64,000 nt of DNA from Opisthorchis felineus (Eukaryota > Platyhelminthes > Trematoda > Opisthorchiida > Opisthorchiidae), in assembly GCA_004794785.1 (NCBI GenBank), contig SJOL01006586.1:1984569-2048568 (forward strand), written 5' to 3'. Shown here piece by piece: positions 58,644 to 64,000 of the stretch. The notes beneath the pieces were generated by a model. The model saw nothing but the letters and a program-made list of their open reading frames with translations. It did no database searches and was not told the DNA's origin. The position numbers were made by a program, and so were the translations under genes. Position 1 is the stretch's first letter. Each line of letters opens with the position of its first letter.

Positions 58644-58922
58644 CTGCAACTGCGAATAACTCGATAGGTTCAGAGGCTTCCGAAACACCGCAGAAGTTGT
58701 CTGCGGTCACTGAGACGTTGTAGTTGTGCTCAAAGTGAAAATCTGTGAGTGCCAGGTAATTCACATCGGACGGCACTGATCGCTTTATTATCTCGCCGCC
58801 CAGCTCTTCTCCCGTGACAGTGTATTTGGATACCTCAAAGTGTGGTGCAACTGGAGTCCAGCTGATAGTTCTTTCAAAGTTCACAGTCTTCAGGAGGACA
58901 TCCGTTGGGGGTGGTGGTATTT
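58644..58922 (-). CDS. Gene B, FN3 exon (partner of A exon 2)
   Basis: A 279 nt exon (93 codons) in phase 1-1, after TTTATCTAG and before G|GTAAACAT. The domain begins IPPPPTDVLLKT, has the core Trp in TISWTPV, VSKYTVTGEE, then FEHNYNVSVTADNFCGVSEASEP. It carries the second-position Cys only. It matches gene A exon 2 over the SKY, FxxEH and AxNxCGxSxxS segments. This is the most 5' exon of gene B recognised; the upstream part of the gene was not found before the retroelements at 60 kb. Confidence 0.87.
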
Positions 58923-58924
58923 CT

Positions 58925-59980
58925 AGATAAATAGAAATTTTAGGGTGTCAGATTTACGAGGCATAGTACTTAGAAAAAAAACTACCTGGATTTTGAGACA
59001 AAACGCCCAATATCTGAAAATACCATTAGAATTGGTAATGAGTGTGCAGCAGCCAGATGAGAAATGCTTGTGAAGAACCGAACACATGAAGTCCAAAGCT
59101 AGAACTCCAATGGCATAAACAGACCAGCGGGGGGCAGAAGTTCCCTTGGAGTGAATCAGTTTGAACTGAAAGGTGACTGTAAGAAAACGAATAACTCAAT
59201 GGAAAGCTAATTGTACGTGTTGTTACGCACGGTGCATGATGTTGTGTAGGCTTGAACAATACGGCCGCCGTTTCCGAGCTTTTTGGTTGCAAGCTTATGT
59301 GATTACGGATGTTATGCAAAAACACCGAGGAAACAAATATATGGCATGACAATACTATGCGGGCTAATCTCCAAGTGAAGTTGGGCAACTGAAAACAAAC
59401 CAAGACTCCTTACAGGAAACGTTACACGTGAAAGCCAGAGTAAGAATGGTGCGAATGAAATGTAAAATGCGGAAGCTAAAAGTAGAGCGACTATTTTTCA
59501 TTTTCTGGCCCCTGTTATATCCAAATCTCAATAAAATCATTTCTTAGGGAAGTTAAACTAAAATTCTTTGGTTTTCAGCATTTGCATTGTTATCAACCAA
59601 TAGAAAAATGAAAGATAGCTTCAGTGCTTTAGTGAACCAAGTAAGACAAACTTTTTTGGGTAAGTGGAATCATAACTGGTTCTAGTTAACTTCCTCTCTT
59701 CAAATCATTACTTCTGGCCGGTTGGTCTTACGTAAACAAATTTAGCCAGAATTCACACGGAAGATCGTATGTATTACTATCCCTGGTTATGACGATTTCA
59801 CCCGTTTCCATCACTTCGGCTTCCCCTTGCGTGAGGATGAGCCGGCTGCTTAAATGTCTCGTCTAGCAGCTACCTAAGTGCGATGATTGGCGGCATGGTT
59901 CTTGCAGATATCGATCTGGTGTTGGTTCTAGTGAATTGGGTCCTAGACAGCCTGTAGACTTAGACTTTCAACGCTGATCC
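58925..59980. other. No recognisable gene
   Basis: Presumably an intron or the 5' flank of gene B. A 125-codon minus frame (59026-59403) has no known motif and no compatible splice borders that I can see. Confidence 0.35.
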
Positions 59981-59984
59981 AGGT

Positions 59985-60740
59985 TTTCAGTTTATCACCT
60001 CGGGGACAACGCCATTCTTGACACGATTTGGGAGCAAGGAAAGCCCTGGCGGTGTGCGTATGTGGGTGGCGCAGAACGTGGCCAAACCATCAAAGTTGAC
60101 GTCGTTTGGATAGCTGTTTAGTTCGTGCGATGCCACATCATAAACGGCGAGCCTCCGCTCGATACGCGGTACACTGAGAAGGTTCCTCAAAGGTTAGTGT
60201 TCGAAAATCTTGACCCAGCGAGTGTATGAGATAAACATTAATGGGTTTACGCCAGCATGAAGTATAACAGGTAGGATGGCAAACTGGTAGAACCCAGATC
60301 TTCAAACTAACTTCTTTTCTGTGTCCAATCATACTGTAAGTTCATCCTTGGCCTGGCCTTTCAGAAGAAGAGTTGAGCGAAGGTATCTAGAATCACACTC
60401 ATTCCTCAGGGTTTCTCCGTTTACTCTAAACGGTTCATCGAAGTTGAACGTTGATCTCATTGCAGATGGAAGCGGTACATTGGCAGACTCTGTTGATAAC
60501 CTGAGTTGAAGAGTAGTGAGGACCACTATGTCGTCCGCGAATTCAAGATTCATGAATGATACATTCTGTTCAGCTCTACCCAGTGGTGTCCGTTGCCAGC
60601 CGCAGCATAATCCAATCGACCACAAAGTCAAACAGAGAAAAACGGACAACTCTATCAATCCCAGAGGACTATTTGAAGGCTGGTGAGTCTTTGCCATGTA
60701 TATGGACACGTGGTTCCTTGGCGACGTAGCAGGACCTCGA
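59985..60740 (-). pseudogene. RTE-like non-LTR reverse transcriptase remnant
   Basis: The minus strand encodes, in shifted frames, MNLEFADDIVVL (the YADD-type catalytic box, near 60540), then RVNGETLRNECDSRYLRSTLLLKGQAKDE near 60400. The latter corresponds to the FKYLGS...GQ..DEI segment of RTE/SR2-type elements. A segment related to RVYxxxVxxVLLYG near 60290 follows, and the end near 60000 resembles their RWLGHVLRM terminus. The N-terminal RT and the endonuclease are missing and the frames are broken, so this is a 5'-truncated, dead copy. Confidence 0.7.
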
Positions 60741-60744
60741 TAGC

Positions 60745-61109
60745 CTAATGAACTACTTAGGGATAGCATCCAATTTATCGTTTATTTTTGAAGAGCATGG
60801 TCACAGACATAAAAAGTAAATGCAAGCGATGAATGTGAAAGGGTTACAGGAGAATATGAGATAAAAGAGAGAAACGTCTCTTTCGAAGTCATGCCACCAA
60901 CAGTTCCAGTCAGATAAGATGAATCCCAACGTATGTAAGAATTTTGGTATGGAAACACGCGTGTAAAGATCAACAACCGAAGAAAGGACAAACAATGCTG
61001 AATGCTCTTCAAGGCGCGGTAAGCGCTAGCACAGTCAAGACTCGCACATCAGGCACAAAGTGTCCGTCATACTGAGTCTGGTGTGAGATTCAATGGCAAG
61101 AATGTGCAC
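60745..61109. other. 3' flank or UTR of the R2-like element
   Basis: No frame with a motif was found. On the minus strand this is the region downstream of the R2-like stop codon and probably includes its 3' untranslated region. No poly(A) tail or target-site duplication could be defined. Confidence 0.4.
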
Positions 61110-63878
61110 TCAACGCCATGTACCACGCATAAAAGTGTCGTAAGTACGCAGGGAGCCCACAATGGCAAGCAAACACAAGTCACTGACTGTGAACTTAGGA
61201 AGTCCCAGTCCAATAACAGCCTTGGCGGATTGAGGAAAGCAGATACCTCGATAAGAGATGATCATCGGTTGGTGGACCAAAAAGTCGACATCACAACCAA
61301 TTGCACGTAGGGCTGAGATTATGGCGAGGGAATATTCATCAGCACCATACTTCTGCTTCTTCTCATTCCACACAGTCACTCCGCGCCCATCCGAGACTAT
61401 GCTAACGTCTATCACAGTTGCTCGGCGCTCCCGAACAGCGATTAGGTCAGGCTTGATGAAGGACGTCGAAGTAGGTGCTCTCAACTCCTCGAAGACGGTG
61501 TATCCCAGGCGACGGAGACGCTTTGCGAGTTCCCTTGCAACCCGATTATGACGAGCACATCTGGCATCATGCGTGATCCAGCAGGACTGCAAAATATGCA
61601 CCAAACTCTCCGGTTGGCCACAGTTTCCACGACATAAGATCGTCTGGCCACCATGACCATGCCGAGCGCTTCTAACTCTCGTCCTGAGCAGGTTGCATCG
61701 GAGCTGGATACCGCGGATAAATATCCGAGGAAACACTCGTTCTGGAAATACAAGCCATCGATTCGAAAGGGGTGAAGCGACCAACTCTCGTAAACCGCGA
61801 CCGTCAACGCTGTTGTGCAGACTATCACCCCAAGCAGCCACCAGCTCTTCCTTGGTGTTTACGCATGCACCATGGACTCGGATCGGAAGGCTGAGATCCC
61901 GAACAATCTTGCCAAATGCGGAATCGTTGACTACATTGCGTAGTACTCGGCACTGGGTAGAAAAGAGCTTTTCCATACGCGCTCTCCGCTGCATCGGGAT
62001 TGTTGCACTCAGACTTGGGATACCAAGTCCCCCATGTTGTTTACCGGCGTGGATGTAGCTGGTCGGGGTGTCCTTCGGTAGACGTAGCCAGCCACGAATA
62101 GATTGCCTGATGTAGTTGTCCAACCTTTTGAGCGTGTTTCGGTGGACTTGACCGAGCACGAGCGAATATGTCAGCCTCGGTATCAGGTAGTTCCTCGTGA
62201 TCTCCATTCTTTGATGCGGCTTCAACGGGGCACGCGTCACCTCATCGAGCAGTTTGAGCAGATGCTGTCGGTGGTTGAAGACCCCTTTCCCCTTGAATGT
62301 AAAGGGAATGCCCAAATATGTTACGGTGTCTGTCGGACCCAGAGGAGTGATGAGTTCCTCGGCGAAGCAAAATGGTTCGACTGAGACTGCTGTCGCCCGA
62401 TGTTTCCTGTCCCCACAAATCACCATCGCTTTCGTCTTTCGGGCGTTTATCTTCATACCAGCTCTTCCCAACTCGACCGCAGCAGCTTCAAGCTTCTCTT
62501 TAAGGCGAGCCTGACTTTCCGCACACACGACCCAGTCGTCAGCGAAGGCAAAACCATCTACTAGGGTGTCATGGAACTGATATCCCAGTTGCGGCATCGA
62601 CAATCCAAGAACCTCATCCATTGCCATGATGAACAATAATGGGGAGAGTGGATCTCCTTGCCTCACACCTCTGTGGCAGTGGACCTCGGAATTGGGGAAA
62701 ACTGCTACAGCATTCTCATAGGACTGTGCGATGTATCGAACTAGAGGTGACGGTGCTCCAAACGCCTTGGCAGATCTGACGATTGTGTCATGCGAAACCG
62801 AATCAAACGCTTTCGAGATATCAACAAACGCCAAGCTGAGGTTAGAAGCAGTCGCTGAAGAGTGACGAAGCAGGGCATGTAACAGCGATGTAGCTTCCAA
62901 ACAACCGTCTCGATGTAGAAATGCAAACTGGAGTGAGGGCAGTTGCAATCTACGACTCCAGCGATCAGCAAGCACCTTATGAAAGCATCGGACAAGAATG
63001 GATGACACGGAGATCGGTCTCAGTTGATCCGGTGAAGTCGGATTTGGGACCTTCGGAACTAGAGTAATACGGGCACGACACAGATGTGGGGGACAACCCC
63101 CAGATAATAAGAGTAAGTTGAAATACCCAGCAAGCGCGTTAGCATTGAACCGGCGGAGCATCCTGGGCGTGAGCTTGTCCAGGCCTGGGGACGAATTGCC
63201 CATTAAACGGATCGTACGACCGACTTCCTCTCCTGTAATTGGCTCGATCAAGCTCCAATCGGATGGTACTACTACGCGACTTGGCCGGCTATCCACGTGT
63301 TTTGGAGCTGAGAGCACCTGTTTCCAGTACTGCTCGGCGTTCAGAGGTAGGCCGCAGTTACCTTTGTATAGATCCTTCCATAACCCATCGAGCACAGCAG
63401 ACGCTGCATCTTTCCGTCTTTGGTGGTATAGGGTCTGGATGGCGGCGTAGTTGGCTCGGCGGATCTGCTTTCGGTTGACCGGAATCCGATGGGCTAACTG
63501 ACGACGGCGTCGGGATACAGTTTTCCAGATGTGTGGAAATGTCCTGGAGGCGTGGAGGTCCAGAAGCGACAGGACTTGCTCCGGTGTCATGATGCCAGAC
63601 TGCAACCCTCGGGCAAATGCCAGGAGGTCAACACTAGCAAGCGAACTGTCAGCATGGGATTCCAAGAGTGACACGGCGCAATCCACGGTTTGTTTAAACC
63701 AGACGCTATAGTCATCAGCTTCTGACGAGTAGGCCGTTATTTGACCGATAGTTTGGTCAGGGCCACCAGATGATGATTCGTCCTGTTGTGCTTGCCAGTT
63801 AAGCACCCGTAACCTGGTTTTGATGCTGATAGCCGATCGACCAGGAAAATACTGCTCCAATCTCGCGAACAGCGCGGT
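61110..63878 (-). CDS. R2-like non-LTR retrotransposon polyprotein (RT + restriction-like endonuclease)
   Basis: An open frame of about 922 codons. Residues below are counted from a Leu codon (TTG) at 63860. Residues 1-22 (EQYFPGRSAISIKTRLRVL) are the end of an R2-type Myb-like DNA-binding segment. RT follows: SSPGLDKLTPRML (223-235), VDISKAFDS (346-354), RQGDPLSP (400-407) and FAFADD (437-442). A C-x3-C-x7-H-x4-C knuckle is at 743, 747, 755 and 760. The endonuclease has KPD at 803-805 and D818 in VIDVS. All catalytic residues are present. Upstream, in-frame TAA (63879-63881) and TGA (63945-63947) remove the N-terminal zinc-finger part, so the copy is truncated or mutated at its 5' end. No ATG lies before the Myb-like segment; the first in-frame Met is residue 91. 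Confidence 0.9.
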   Translation of the reverse strand, partial: TALFARLEQYFPGRSAISIKTRLRVLNWQAQQDESSSGGPDQTIGQITAYSSEADDYSVWFKQTVDCAVSLLESHADSSLASVDLLAFARGLQSGIMTPEQVLSLLDLHASRTFPHIWKTVSRRRRQLAHRIPVNRKQIRRANYAAIQTLYHQRRKDAASAVLDGLWKDLYKGNCGLPLNAEQYWKQVLSAPKHVDSRPSRVVVPSDWSLIEPITGEEVGRTIRLMGNSSPGLDKLTPRMLRRFNANALAGYFNLLLLSGGCPPHLCRARITLVPKVPNPTSPDQLRPISVSSILVRCFHKVLADRWSRRLQLPSLQFAFLHRDGCLEATSLLHALLRHSSATASNLSLAFVDISKAFDSVSHDTIVRSAKAFGAPSPLVRYIAQSYENAVAVFPNSEVHCHRGVRQGDPLSPLLFIMAMDEVLGLSMPQLGYQFHDTLVDGFAFADDWVVCAESQARLKEKLEAAAVELGRAGMKINARKTKAMVICGDRKHRATAVSVEPFCFAEELITPLGPTDTVTYLGIPFTFKGKGVFNHRQHLLKLLDEVTRAPLKPHQRMEITRNYLIPRLTYSLVLGQVHRNTLKRLDNYIRQSIRGWLRLPKDTPTSYIHAGKQHGGLGIPSLSATIPMQRRARMEKLFSTQCRVLRNVVNDSAFGKIVRDLSLPIRVHGACVNTKEELVAAWGDSLHNSVDGRGLRELVASPLSNRWLVFPERVFPRIFIRGIQLRCNLLRTRVRSARHGHGGQTILCRGNCGQPESLVHILQSCWITHDARCARHNRVARELAKRLRRLGYTVFEELRAPTSTSFIKPDLIAVRERRATVIDVSIVSDGRGVTVWNEKKQKYGADEYSLAIISALRAIGCDVDFLVHQPMIISYRGICFPQSAKAVIGLGLPKFTVSDLCLLAIVGSLRTYDTFMRGTWR

Positions 63879-63881
63879 TTA

Positions 63882-64000
63882 CGTGCCACAAGACGGATAT
63901 AAGTTGTTAGCCAGGCGCAAGAGCGATTGTGACTCTTGTTGGGGTCAACGGGCCCCGGAATACTTCACTCGGCCAAGCTTATCTGCATTATGCTGGGTGG
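63882..64000 (-). pseudogene. Broken N-terminal region of the R2-like element
   Basis: Continues the R2-like sequence upstream, but with stops in the main frame. One other frame stays open across this stretch (…VDPNKSHNRSC…), possibly the original N-terminal frame after a shift, but no complete zinc finger can be recognised. It runs off the window. Confidence 0.4.

Overview
The window looks like part of a nuclear genome from a parasitic flatworm, tapeworm or fluke; the sequence alone does not settle which. The evidence is eukaryotic: short exons split by long introns with GT-AG borders, and a repeat load typical of Platyhelminthes. That load includes an R2-like element, a Penelope-like element with a GIY-YIG domain, a CR1-like LINE, an RTE-like LINE, a Mag-type Ty3/gypsy element, and tRNA-derived SINEs with hammerhead-ribozyme-like tails. 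There are no operons, Shine-Dalgarno sites, rRNA genes, intact tRNA genes or CRISPR arrays.

From 1 to 14.7 kb there is no gene I can support. Most of 2.9-8.5 kb is made of old, diverged tandem segmental duplications: a ~0.65 kb block present twice, then a ~2 kb block present twice that contains ~135 bp sub-repeats. A tRNA-derived SINE sits in the second 2 kb copy. From 14.7 to 26.4 kb the window is a transposon graveyard, all on the minus strand. It holds a CR1-like reverse transcriptase remnant (14.75-15.9 kb), a 5'-truncated Penelope-like element with one frameshift (17.65-19.2 kb), and a Mag-like LTR element whose pol gene has lost reverse transcriptase, RNase H and most of integrase (23.8-26.4 kb).

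From 30.6 to 59 kb lie two multi-exon genes built from fibronectin type III (FN3) domains. Gene A runs on the plus strand (exons at 30.6, 33.4, 37.7, 39.6 and 40.7 kb). Gene B runs on the minus strand (58.6, 56.5, 53.2 and 50.1 kb, plus a doubtful exon at 57.7 kb). They face each other tail to tail. Each exon encodes one FN3 domain, almost all are phase 1-1, and five are exactly 279 nt. The last four domains of A match the four domains of B in the same order, so the pair looks like an inverted duplication. Both end with a stop just after the last FN3 domain. No start exon, membrane anchor or cytoplasmic domain could be assigned, so 5' parts are missing or unrecognised; the 5' end of B may lie beyond 64 kb. 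The likely products are secreted or surface adhesion-type proteins.

The introns and the 9 kb between the two genes hold repeats: tRNA-derived SINEs ending in hammerhead-like motifs (28.8, 34.3, 44.0 kb and a decayed copy at 46.6 kb), an unnamed interspersed family present on both strands, and a 210 bp direct repeat pair. From 60 kb to the right edge, on the minus strand, are a decayed RTE-like fragment and an R2-like retrotransposon. The R2-like copy has an open frame of more than 900 codons with intact reverse transcriptase and endonuclease motifs but a broken 5' end.
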